Below are positions 8,449 through 17,039 of a DNA stretch of 64,000 bases, piece by piece. Numbering within the stretch: the first letter of the stretch is position 1; every line of letters begins with the position of its first letter. This stretch comes from Bacteroidetes bacterium UBA1941. GTDB lineage: Bacteria; Bacteroidota; Bacteroidia; Chitinophagales; LD1. Location of the stretch: NCBI GenBank assembly GCA_002336805.1, contig DDEZ01000006.1:62001-126000 (forward strand), written 5' to 3'. Under the pieces are notes generated by a model. The model did not search any database, was not told the origin of the DNA, and worked only from the letters and a program-made list of their open reading frames with translations. Made by a program: the position numbers and the translations under genes.

Positions 8449-11184
8449 ATGTTGCGCATCTACAAATCATCTGCCGGATCTGGCAAGACCTACACGCTGG
8501 TGCGAGAGTACCTGCGCATAGCGCTGCGCGGCGAGGCTGACAAGTACCGGCATATCCTTGCTATCACCTTTACCAATAAGGCTGCCAATGAAATGAAAGA
8601 GCGGGTCATCTCTGCTTTGGGCGGCCTGGCAGAGGGCAGTGCAAAAACAAAAAGCCTGTCAGATGATCTGACCACAGCTCTGGGCATCTCTGCAGAGGAA
8701 CTGAGCAAGCGCGCCAATGTACTCCTGCTGGATATTCTACACAACTATTCCGATTTTTCCATTTCCACCATTGATAGTTTTGTCCATCGCCTGATACGGT
8801 CTTTTGCTTATGACCTGCGCATCTCTTCCAATTTTGAAATAGAAATGGATAGTGCAGAGCTGCTGACCAAGGCGGTGGAGAAGCTATTGGATAAGGTAAA
8901 TGATGAAGGCACGAGCCAGATCACCAAGGCGCTCATAGATTTTGCAGAGAATAACCTGAATGAAGGCAAAGGCTGGAATCTTGAATACTCGCTGATCAAT
9001 TTCTCCCAGGAGCTATTCAATGAGGAGGCGTATGAGTTTGTAGATCGGCTTTCTGCTTTTAGTCTGGAAGATTTTGCCAAAGTGCGTGACCGTCTGTATG
9101 CAGTCAAGGCGGCTTATGAAGGCAAGCTTTCAGAGCCGGCTAAAGCTGCCATAGAGCTGATACATGCCAGTGGATTGGATGAATCGCATTTCTACCAGTC
9201 GCGGGCTAGTATCTATAAGTACCTGCTGAATATAGCGTCGGATGCCTCCACAGCCAAACTGGAGCCTAATAGCTATGTGCAGAAGACGATACAGGAAGAT
9301 AAATGGACGGCTGGCAAAATATCTGCCTCAGACAAGGCAAAGGTAGAATCTATAAAAGGCCAGATAGCCCAATACTATGATCAGATACAGCACTCACGCC
9401 AGAGCGAATCTGACTATGTACTGGCCAAACTGCTGCTCAAGAATATCTATTCCTTCATGCTGCTGACAGAGATCAAGCGGATGCTGGAGGAATACAAGCA
9501 GGAAAATAACCTGCTCCACATCAGCGAATTCCAAAAGCGCATCAGCCAGATAGTGAACGAACAGGATGCACCGATCATCTACGAGCGGATAGGAGACTGG
9601 TATGATAGTGTGCTGATAGATGAGTTTCAGGATACATCAGTACTACAGTGGCACAATCTGCTGCCCCTGATAGAGAATAGCCAGATGAAGGTAGAGGATA
9701 GCCTCATAGTAGGCGATGGCAAGCAAGCTATCTATCGCTTCCGCGGTGGAGAGGTAGAGCAGTTTGCCGCACTGCCACAGGTGTACAAGAGTGAAGGCAA
9801 CTATATGCTCCAGGCTCGCGAAGTGGCCATCATGAACTATGGCGTAGAGCAGCTATCACTAAATAAAAACTATCGCAGCCGCAGGGGCATCATAGATTTC
9901 AATAATCAGTTTTACGATGTGGCCGCTGCGCAGCCGGAGTTCGCTCATCAGCATATCTATGCGGAGCATGCGCAGCTATCAGGCCGGGAGGTAGAGGGTG
10001 GCATGGTATCTATAGATTTTCTGCGCTGCGAAGAGGATGAGGGAGAGTATGTAGAAAAGCTCTGCGCGCACGTCGAGGCACTGATCCATAGTGTACGAGA
10101 TCGGGGATATACCTGGAGTGATATAGCCGTGCTGACTCGTACCAACGGTATCGGGAGCCAGATAGCTGCCCATCTGCTACAGCGGCAGATACCAGTAGTC
10201 TCGTCCGAAAGCCTGCTGATCAATAGCTCCTATGAGGTGCGCGCGATGATCTCATTTTTATACTACCTGTCTGACAAGGATAACCTGATCCGCCGCGCGG
10301 AGGTACTGTACTACACTGCACCGGATCAGATGAGCCGTGATGGGCAGACCGTGCATGCTCGCTTGCGAGGAGCCTACATGAACTTTGAGCAGTATATATC
10401 GGAGCTGACGGGCCTAGCCTTTGACAGTGACAGGCTGGTGCAGAATCGCCTGCCTGAGTTGATACAGGCATTGATACGTGCTTTCCCTTTTCTGAGTAAG
10501 GAAGATTCTTTTACGCAGTTTTTTCAGGATGAAGTCCTGGAGTATTCTGTGCGCAATGGCAATCGCATTACCGAGTTCCTCGCCTGGTGGGAGGCCAATA
10601 AGCACCGCAAGTCCATCATCTATCCGGAGAGCATGGACGCGGTCCGTGTACTGACCATACACAAGGCTAAAGGATTACAGTATCCAGTAGTGATCATCCC
10701 TGACGCAGATTTCAAACTGCGAAACACTAAGAAATACCTGTGGTCTGAGCTGACGGAAGACTTTGTAGAGAATGTGAATGTCTTTCCGCTGCCGGTGCAG
10801 GCTGATCTGGAGGCGACCGCATATGGTCATTTGTACACCAAGGAAATGTCCGACTCACTGCTGGATCTGGTAAATCTCTTTTATGTGGCTACTACACGCC
10901 CGGAGGAGATGCTATACATCATATCTGAGCAGCCAGACAATGAGCCCGATCGACTGAATAGCGTCACGGCGCTACTGGTGCGCTTTCTCCGGGAGATAGG
11001 CAGGTGGGATGGCTTCCAGGAATATATTTTCGGAGATGCGTCTACGCGAAGGGAAGCTACGGAGAGTCGCAAGGCTGTGAATGAGTTCGTATATAGCGGC
11101 GTGACCAATACGCGTGCAAAGCGGCTGCAGATACGTCTGTCAGATGAAAGTTTGCCCACCAGTGAAAATGAAGTAGCATCATGA
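8449..11184 (+). CDS. UvrD/RecB-like superfamily 1 helicase (AddA-like, no nuclease domain)
   Basis: A 911-residue DNA helicase with all SF1A motifs: Walker A SSAGSGKTYTL (about 6-16), Ia ITFTNKAANEMKERV, II LIDEFQDTSVLQW, III VGDGKQAIYRFRGG, IV LNKNYRSRRG, V VLTIHKAKGLQYPVVI and VI YVATTRPEEML. It pairs with the next gene, whose start overlaps its stop by four bases, as an AddAB/RecBCD-type double-strand-break end-processing complex. Unlike AddA and RecB proper, it stops about 70 residues after the helicase core, with no PD-(D/E)XK nuclease domain, so cutting would rest on the partner alone. The reading frame is intact and ends in hydrophilic sequence, so the short form looks natural rather than broken. 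Confidence 0.9.
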   Translation: MLRIYKSSAGSGKTYTLVREYLRIALRGEADKYRHILAITFTNKAANEMKERVISALGGLAEGSAKTKSLSDDLTTALGISAEELSKRANVLLLDILHNYSDFSISTIDSFVHRLIRSFAYDLRISSNFEIEMDSAELLTKAVEKLLDKVNDEGTSQITKALIDFAENNLNEGKGWNLEYSLINFSQELFNEEAYEFVDRLSAFSLEDFAKVRDRLYAVKAAYEGKLSEPAKAAIELIHASGLDESHFYQSRASIYKYLLNIASDASTAKLEPNSYVQKTIQEDKWTAGKISASDKAKVESIKGQIAQYYDQIQHSRQSESDYVLAKLLLKNIYSFMLLTEIKRMLEEYKQENNLLHISEFQKRISQIVNEQDAPIIYERIGDWYDSVLIDEFQDTSVLQWHNLLPLIENSQMKVEDSLIVGDGKQAIYRFRGGEVEQFAALPQVYKSEGNYMLQAREVAIMNYGVEQLSLNKNYRSRRGIIDFNNQFYDVAAAQPEFAHQHIYAEHAQLSGREVEGGMVSIDFLRCEEDEGEYVEKLCAHVEALIHSVRDRGYTWSDIAVLTRTNGIGSQIAAHLLQRQIPVVSSESLLINSSYEVRAMISFLYYLSDKDNLIRRAEVLYYTAPDQMSRDGQTVHARLRGAYMNFEQYISELTGLAFDSDRLVQNRLPELIQALIRAFPFLSKEDSFTQFFQDEVLEYSVRNGNRITEFLAWWEANKHRKSIIYPESMDAVRVLTIHKAKGLQYPVVIIPDADFKLRNTKKYLWSELTEDFVENVNVFPLPVQADLEATAYGHLYTKEMSDSLLDLVNLFYVATTRPEEMLYIISEQPDNEPDRLNSVTALLVRFLREIGRWDGFQEYIFGDASTRREATESRKAVNEFVYSGVTNTRAKRLQIRLSDESLPTSENEVAS

Positions 11185-13994
11185 AAGGCTTTTTGAATAA
11201 AGTAGGGGAGTATATCCGCAGCCAGCATCCCGCTGATCTGGATCGCGTGCTGCTTTGCTTTCCTAATAACCGTGCTGCTTACTTTTCCCGTCAGGAATTC
11301 GCAGCAGCTGGTTCTGCCCATCCCTCCTACATAGCCATGGAGCGCTGGGTGCATAGCCTGTCACAAAAGAAGCTCACTCAGCAGGTGGAGCTGATCAATA
11401 TCCTCTTTAAAGTGTATAAAGAAGTAGGAGGGATAGACGACTTCGATGCGTTTATCCCTACAGGCTATACCATGCTGTCAGACTTCAATGAAGTGGATAT
11501 GCAGATGGTCAAGGCTAAGTCGTTCTTTAAAGATCTCTACGATGTCAAGTCGATGAATACCTTCCTGGAAGACGAAGAGACGCTGTCGGAGTATTCTAAA
11601 AATTACCGCGACTTCTGGGATGTTTTCCGCCAAAGTTATTTCCGCCTGCAGGAGACATTACAGTGTACAGGTAAGGCTTATAATGGGATGATCTACCGGG
11701 ACGTGGCGGAGAATATTCATAAGGCTGACCTGGCAGCATACAGCAAGATATATTTTGTTGGCTTCTCGGGGCTCACGCGCTCGGAGCAGAAGATCGTATC
11801 TTATCTACTCGATATCAATACAGCAGAATTTCTCGTAGATGCTGATACATATTATCTGCAGGATGATAAGCAGGAGGCGGGAGATTTCTTTCGTGAGTAT
11901 AAGAAGTCATGGCGTATACGCACTTTCAAGTGGGAGGAGTCAAATATCCTCACTACGCCAAAAGATATAGAAGTGGTAGGTGTAGCCCGTAGTATAGGCC
12001 AGGCTAAGCTCACAGGTGATATACTTCAGAATCACCTGAAAGTGACTAAGGCAGATCTGCGCGATACCGTAGTAGTACTACTGGATGAGAAACTGCTACA
12101 GCCTGTGATGGCCTCGCTGCCGGATAGCATCGATACTGTCAATATTACGATGGGCTTACCTCTGTCGCATATGCAGCTCACGGACTTCATACATCACATC
12201 AGCGGCCTGCAAAACAATGCGTCGGTATCTTCGGCCGGCGTACAAAAGTTTTATCACCGGGATGTGCTGGCGCTTTTGCATCATACATATTTCCGTATGA
12301 TGGTGAGTGATAAGGAGAGCCAGCCGGAAGCGATCCGCCATATCCGGCAAGAAAATAAAGTGACAGTCACGCGGAATGAACTGCTGGATTGGTTTCGCGC
12401 TGATGAGGAGCTGATACGTTTGCTGTTTGATATAGCTGATACTCCGGGTAGCTATCTGTCACGCATGGCGGGGTTGATAGAGTGGCTGTACCGGAAGTTT
12501 GTGGCACTGGCAGCTGCAGGTACAGAGGTAGCTACAGACATCGAGGTCCTCTATTGGCTCAAAAAAGTATTGGCTGATCTACAGGCACAGCTTGCAGACT
12601 TTGAGCCCGTATGGGATATAAAGTCTCTGCAGAAGCTGCTGGAAAACGAGATCCGCAATGTCAGGCTGCCTTTTGAGAGCGACAGAGCTGACGGCCTGCA
12701 GGTGATGGGTATCATGGAGACGCGCTGTCTGGACTATAAAAATGTGATCATCCTGTCTATGAATGAAGGCATCCTGCCATCTGGTAAAGGTGCACAAACA
12801 TTCATACCACATGATGTGCGCAGGGTATATATGTCTACGCACAGGGAGCGCGACGCAGTGGCAGCCTATCTTTTCTACAGGCTCATGCAGCGGGCTGAGC
12901 GCATGTACCTGATCTATAATACGGAGAGCGACCTGCTGGGCGGAGGAGAGAAAAGCCGCTTTATACTTCAGATGCAGCATGAGCTAAAGGATAAGGCCAA
13001 CATCAAACTGCGCGAGCGAAACTTTGTGCTGGGCGCGGAGATCAGGCAGGAGGAGCGGCCTATAGTGGTGCAAAAAGATGATGGTGTCAAAGCTATATTG
13101 AAGAAATATGTGGAGAATAAGGGACTTTCGCCCACCGCCCTTAATAGCTATATCAACTGTACGTTGCAGTTTTATTTAAAGAATATTATTGGCCTCCGTG
13201 AGCAGGAGGAAATAGAGGAAGAGATGGAAGCCAGCACCATAGGTTCTGCTGTGCACTACGCGCTCGAGCATATCTATAAGGAAACCTTGGGCACACCTCT
13301 GACAGTCACTTTTTTGAAAGGTGTCATATCTGATACCAATAGAGTGGGGGGGCTGATACGTACTTATCTCCAGGAGCGCTTTGACGTGCAGAGCCTGCAG
13401 CAAGGCAAAAACTACCTCCTGTACAATGTCTGTACGAGCCTGGTGATAAACTTCCTGAAGAATGAGATGAAGCGGGTAGAGGCGCTGGAGCTAGAGGGTA
13501 AAAAGGGCATCGTGATACTGCTGGAGCAGGATATGCAGCAGCGCGTCCAGATAGGAGGTTACGATATCCTGGTACATGGGCTCACGGACCGGGTGGATCG
13601 GGTGAATGATGTGGTGAATATCGCTGACTATAAAACAGGCGACTCTAAGAAGAGCAAGATAAAAATAGATGATCTGCCACTGCTTCGTTCGGATCCAGAG
13701 TATGGCAAATCGTTCCAACTGATGATGTATGCGTGGCTGTATCGCTGTGTGCACGGAAAGCAGCCGGATGGCATCCGGTCAGGTATCTACTGGCTTCGCC
13801 ATGCAGAGGGCAGGTACGAGCCGCTACAAAAGAATGGCTCCGATATACTCACGGATCAGACCCTAGATGAATTTCAGGTTATACTGGATGATATACTGCG
13901 CGAGATCGTCAATGAGGAAGTGCCGTTCACCAAGACAGAGGATAGAGATAGGTGCCGCTATTGTGACTTTGTCAAGATCTGTGCGCGCGATTGA
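11181..13994 (+). CDS. AddB-like protein with PD-(D/E)XK nuclease and Fe-S cysteines
   Basis: A 937-residue partner of the preceding helicase. The N-terminal two thirds resemble an inactive SF1 helicase: there is no Walker A lysine motif, but the segment IMETRCLDYKNVIILSMNEG looks like a degenerate motif V. Residues about 650-937 form a RecB-like nuclease domain, with the alpha-helical histidine segment AVHYALEH, the catalytic pair in GLTDRVDRV and ADYKTGD, and QLMMYAWLY. A single cysteine in SYINCTLQFYL and the C-terminal trio in CRYCDFVKIC fit the AddB-type 4Fe-4S cluster that staples the nuclease domain. Probable role: double-strand-break resection for recombination. The convergent thioredoxin gene begins at the very next base. 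Confidence 0.88.
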   Translation: MKGFLNKVGEYIRSQHPADLDRVLLCFPNNRAAYFSRQEFAAAGSAHPSYIAMERWVHSLSQKKLTQQVELINILFKVYKEVGGIDDFDAFIPTGYTMLSDFNEVDMQMVKAKSFFKDLYDVKSMNTFLEDEETLSEYSKNYRDFWDVFRQSYFRLQETLQCTGKAYNGMIYRDVAENIHKADLAAYSKIYFVGFSGLTRSEQKIVSYLLDINTAEFLVDADTYYLQDDKQEAGDFFREYKKSWRIRTFKWEESNILTTPKDIEVVGVARSIGQAKLTGDILQNHLKVTKADLRDTVVVLLDEKLLQPVMASLPDSIDTVNITMGLPLSHMQLTDFIHHISGLQNNASVSSAGVQKFYHRDVLALLHHTYFRMMVSDKESQPEAIRHIRQENKVTVTRNELLDWFRADEELIRLLFDIADTPGSYLSRMAGLIEWLYRKFVALAAAGTEVATDIEVLYWLKKVLADLQAQLADFEPVWDIKSLQKLLENEIRNVRLPFESDRADGLQVMGIMETRCLDYKNVIILSMNEGILPSGKGAQTFIPHDVRRVYMSTHRERDAVAAYLFYRLMQRAERMYLIYNTESDLLGGGEKSRFILQMQHELKDKANIKLRERNFVLGAEIRQEERPIVVQKDDGVKAILKKYVENKGLSPTALNSYINCTLQFYLKNIIGLREQEEIEEEMEASTIGSAVHYALEHIYKETLGTPLTVTFLKGVISDTNRVGGLIRTYLQERFDVQSLQQGKNYLLYNVCTSLVINFLKNEMKRVEALELEGKKGIVILLEQDMQQRVQIGGYDILVHGLTDRVDRVNDVVNIADYKTGDSKKSKIKIDDLPLLRSDPEYGKSFQLMMYAWLYRCVHGKQPDGIRSGIYWLRHAEGRYEPLQKNGSDILTDQTLDEFQVILDDILREIVNEEVPFTKTEDRDRCRYCDFVKICARD

Positions 13995-14522
13995 TTAAAG
14001 AGAACCTTTGAAGTTCTTCTGGTACTCTTCCCACGGAGTAGTCTTAAAACTGTTACTTACAAAGTAATTAAGAATCGGCTCCGCTGCTTTGGGATCCATA
14101 TAGCCTGGTACGGCACTGAGCATATTCAACTGCTCGTCAAAATAGAGCGTGGTGGGAAAGCTCATCTGGTTTTGCATGAGGAATGTAGCAAGAGAGCTGT
14201 ATCGACCAGTATTCGTGTATTCTTCACCTTTAAACACAATTTTCTCTTTCGTCTCAGCATTGAATTTGACGCAGTAGTAATTTTCGCTCATGTACTTTGC
14301 GATCTTCGGATTTTCAAAGGTAGTAGCGTCCATCCGCTTACACCATCCGCACCAATCCGTGTATACATCTACAAACACTTTTTTAGGATGCTTGGCCTGA
14401 GCCTTTTGCATCTCGTCCCAGTTCATCCATTTGATGTGAACCTCAGTAGTAGCCGGCTTATCAGGTGCAAAGGAGCACATCGTAAAGAAGAGGGCAACCA
14501 GGATTGCAAAGTACTTATGCAT
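13995..14522 (-). CDS. Exported thioredoxin-fold protein (WCGWC)
   Basis: A 175-residue thioredoxin-like protein with an N-terminal hydrophobic signal (residues about 4-19). The active-site motif is DWCGWCKRMD, and the following TTFENPKIAKYM is typical of the DUF255/thioredoxin_7 group. It probably acts as a disulfide reductase or isomerase in the periplasm. The Cys after the signal (FTMCSF) is not in a canonical lipobox. A perfect 12-bp palindrome sits five bases upstream of the start codon and may be an operator. Its stop codon abuts the stop of the AddB-like gene on the other strand. Confidence 0.85.
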   Translation of the reverse strand: MHKYFAILVALFFTMCSFAPDKPATTEVHIKWMNWDEMQKAQAKHPKKVFVDVYTDWCGWCKRMDATTFENPKIAKYMSENYYCVKFNAETKEKIVFKGEEYTNTGRYSSLATFLMQNQMSFPTTLYFDEQLNMLSAVPGYMDPKAAEPILNYFVSNSFKTTPWEEYQKNFKGSL

Positions 14523-14526
14523 ATAC

Positions 14527-14538
14527 GTAAACGTTTAC
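14527..14538. promoter_or_regulatory. Perfect 12-bp palindrome GTAAACGTTTAC, LacI-type operator candidate
   Basis: GTAAACGTTTAC is self-complementary with a central CG, the general form of LacI/GalR-family operators, and the match continues with flanking AT pairs. It ends five bases from the start of the exported thioredoxin gene, where a bound repressor would block transcription or initiation. No LacI-family gene is in the window. Confidence 0.35.
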
Positions 14539-14717
14539 ATAAAAATACGGAAAATCATACCAAATTCTTCAGGGTTCTAAACAGACGTTAAAATCGTTCA
14601 CTCCACTATCCACAGCGCTGATTTCGTTTTCTGCTTTATTTCATAACTTGCCCTGCGAAACAGAGGTGCTACCTATGGTATTTTATTTAGTGTTTATTGT
14701 TTCAAAGAGGTTCGCAC

Positions 14718-15866
14718 ATGAAAGTATATCTGGACAACGCCGCCACCACGCCACTCGCCAAAGAAGCTTTGGATGAGATGCTGCCATTTTTAACTGATAA
14801 TTTTGGCAATCCCTCCTCCATACATAGCTATGGACGCAAGTCCCGCGCTGCGATAGAGAAGGCGCGCAAAATCGTGGCCGGTGCGATCAATGCTTCCACC
14901 TCAGAGGTGTTCTTTACCTCATGCGGTACAGAGTCTAACAATATGGTGATCAAGCAGGCCGTGAAAAATCTCGGGGTGCGCCGTATCATATCCAGCCCCA
15001 TTGAGCATCATTGTGTCCTGCACTCGGTAGAGATGGAGGGCCGCGAAGGTGTGCAGGTGGATATGGTGAAAATAGGCCACTACGGCGAAGTAGACTACAG
15101 CCATCTGGAGCACCTGCTGAGCAATAGCAAAGAGAAGACGCTCGTCACGCTCATGCATTCAAACAACGAGATAGGTACACTGCTGGATCTGGAGCGCGTC
15201 AGCGCACTGTGCCGGCAGTATGGTGCATACTTTCATACTGACACGGTGCAGACGATAGGGTATTTTCCTATGGATGTACAAAAGCTGAGCGTTGACTTTA
15301 TCAGTGGTTCGGGGCACAAGTTCTATGGACCCAAGGGTATCGGCTTTGTGTACATCAATGGTGGTGTGAAGGTGCAGCCATTCATAGATGGCGGCTCGCA
15401 GGAGCGTAATATGCGCGGCGGTACGGAGAATCTCTACGGGATAGTAGGCTTGGGTAAGGCACTCGAAATGTCTATCGCTAATATGGATAGGCGCCGTGAG
15501 CATGTCACTGCGCTCAAAGCATACATGAAATCAAGGCTGGATAGCGAACTGGATGATGTGGCATATAATGGCTATACAGATGAGCGCAGCCACTATAAGG
15601 TACTGAATGTCTCCCTCCCGCATAATACAAAAACAGACCTCATACTTTTCAATCTGGATATCGCCGGTATCTGTGCCTCGGGTGGTAGTGCCTGCACCTC
15701 AGGGTCCGAGGTGGGTTCACACGTGCTGGCTGGCATCCATGCCGCTCAGGACCGCAAGTCCGTAAGATTCTCTTTCTCCATGCACAATACAAAGGAGGAG
15801 ATAGACTACGTGGTGGAGGAGCTCAAGAAGATGGTGAATGCGAAAGAACCTGCAGGAGTGAAATAG
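14718..15866 (+). CDS. Cysteine desulfurase (NifS/IscS family)
   Basis: PLP enzyme that removes sulfur from cysteine as a protein-bound persulfide for Fe-S clusters, tRNA thiolation or other thio-cofactors. I place the start at the ATG at 14718, preceded by AGAGG, giving 382 residues that begin MKVYLDNAATTPL as in the family; an upstream in-frame TTG adds only seven unlikely residues. The PLP lysine is in SGSGHKFYGPKG, and the catalytic cysteine is in GGSACTSGSE with the following Ser-Gly-Ser typical of NifS-like enzymes. trmN6 follows after four bases. The sulfur-carrier operon lies just downstream on the opposite strand and this enzyme could feed it, but that is inference. Confidence 0.93.
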   Translation: MKVYLDNAATTPLAKEALDEMLPFLTDNFGNPSSIHSYGRKSRAAIEKARKIVAGAINASTSEVFFTSCGTESNNMVIKQAVKNLGVRRIISSPIEHHCVLHSVEMEGREGVQVDMVKIGHYGEVDYSHLEHLLSNSKEKTLVTLMHSNNEIGTLLDLERVSALCRQYGAYFHTDTVQTIGYFPMDVQKLSVDFISGSGHKFYGPKGIGFVYINGGVKVQPFIDGGSQERNMRGGTENLYGIVGLGKALEMSIANMDRRREHVTALKAYMKSRLDSELDDVAYNGYTDERSHYKVLNVSLPHNTKTDLILFNLDIAGICASGGSACTSGSEVGSHVLAGIHAAQDRKSVRFSFSMHNTKEEIDYVVEELKKMVNAKEPAGVK

Positions 15867-15870
15867 CTCC

Positions 15871-16575
15871 ATGAGCACGCCATTCCGATTCAAGCAATTT
15901 AGTGTCGCACATGACCGGTGCGCTATGAAGGTAAACACGGATGGTGTACTGCTAGGTGCGTGGACTGATGTGTCTGATGCGCAGCGGATACTGGACATAG
16001 GCACTGGTACAGGAGTCATAGCACTGATGCTGGCGCAAAGGAACCCTCACGCAGCTATCACAGCCATAGATATAGACCGGGATGCTTACGACCAATCTAA
16101 TGAAAATGCGCTTGCATCGCCTTGGGCTCATCGTGTATCAGTGCTGCACACATCGTTGCAAGATATGCCGGATGGAGCGCGTTACGACCTGATAGTATCT
16201 AATCCGCCTTACTTCATCAATGACTATACCTCTGATGATGCCCAGCGCAACGTAGCGAGGCATAGTACTAACCTCTCTTATGATGAATTGATCGCCGGCA
16301 TTGCCAGGCTTCTTGTTTCAAATGGTCGCGCCAGTATTATTCTGCCTTATTTTAATGTAGAGCAGTTTCTGATCCATGCTGCTGAGAAAGCGCTGTACCT
16401 GATCCGTCGCACAGATGTGATAGCTGTGCATGGCCGCGATCCTTATGTCACTATGCTCTGTCTCTCACGCTCTCACGGCTCCACTCATCGCGATACTATC
16501 ACCATTCAAAATGAATCAGGTGTCTATACAGACGAGTACAGATACCTGACGCAAGATTTCTACCTGAAGTTTTAA
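15871..16575 (+). CDS. trmN6: tRNA1(Val) adenine37-N6-methyltransferase
   Basis: SAM-dependent methyltransferase expected to make m6A37 in valine tRNA1, homologous to E. coli YfiC/TrmN. The 234-residue protein has the SAM motif ILDIGTGTGVIALMLAQR (about residues 43-60) and the adenine-N6 catalytic motif VSNPPYF. The N-terminal FRFKQFSVAHDRCAMKVNTDGVLLGAW block is characteristic of this family rather than of general N6-methylases. It begins four bases after the cysteine desulfurase stop, so the pair is likely one operon. The stop codon overlaps the end of the convergent DUF4395 gene. Confidence 0.9.
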   Translation: MSTPFRFKQFSVAHDRCAMKVNTDGVLLGAWTDVSDAQRILDIGTGTGVIALMLAQRNPHAAITAIDIDRDAYDQSNENALASPWAHRVSVLHTSLQDMPDGARYDLIVSNPPYFINDYTSDDAQRNVARHSTNLSYDELIAGIARLLVSNGRASIILPYFNVEQFLIHAAEKALYLIRRTDVIAVHGRDPYVTMLCLSRSHGSTHRDTITIQNESGVYTDEYRYLTQDFYLKF

Positions 16576-17024
16576 GCTTCGCGGTGATTGTATTTATTCA
16601 GCAGCGGTGCTACGAGGTAAGAGTACACATAGCAGCCTGCGCAGATGGAGAATACTGACTCCAGTGTAGCAAATACCACCAATATCCCCGTCACAACCCT
16701 TGCACCCAGCAGCTGATCTGTCAGCAGCAGTGCTGTGATCAAAATGGAAAAGACAAAGCCCACACCCGCCGCAAACTTCTTGGGCGCGGCATATATAGGT
16801 TTGTTAGGCAGATTTAGCCCTTCTGCTATCTGACGCGCTACTATGACAAAGGGCGTCCGCCAGGCCGTGAAAGCCCGCACAAAAAAGTCTAATATCAGGT
16901 ATGCTGCAAGAAACCACCAGCCGGTCACTATCGTAGCAATAGCAAAGATCAATACCTGGGCCGCTACCAGGCGGACCACATTTTCGTTCACTCTCGCCTC
17001 AGTGGCGGCATCAGTCGTACTCAT
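16572..17024 (-). CDS. DUF4395 integral membrane protein
   Basis: A 150-residue membrane protein with about four hydrophobic helices (near residues 18-48, 78-98, 100-118 and 120-140). It carries the basic segment FVRAFTAWRTPFV and a Cys pair region IC-AGCYVYSYLVAP near the C-terminus. It matches DUF4395, whose function is unknown. It is the last gene of the sulfur-carrier operon, 15 bases after the MoeB-rhodanese gene, so a role in sulfur handling, such as passing thiosulfate or sulfide or anchoring the complex, is an inference from position only. Confidence 0.8.
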   Translation of the reverse strand: MSTTDAATEARVNENVVRLVAAQVLIFAIATIVTGWWFLAAYLILDFFVRAFTAWRTPFVIVARQIAEGLNLPNKPIYAAPKKFAAGVGFVFSILITALLLTDQLLGARVVTGILVVFATLESVFSICAGCYVYSYLVAPLLNKYNHREA

Positions 17025-17039
17025 ATTATTTCAGTTTTA

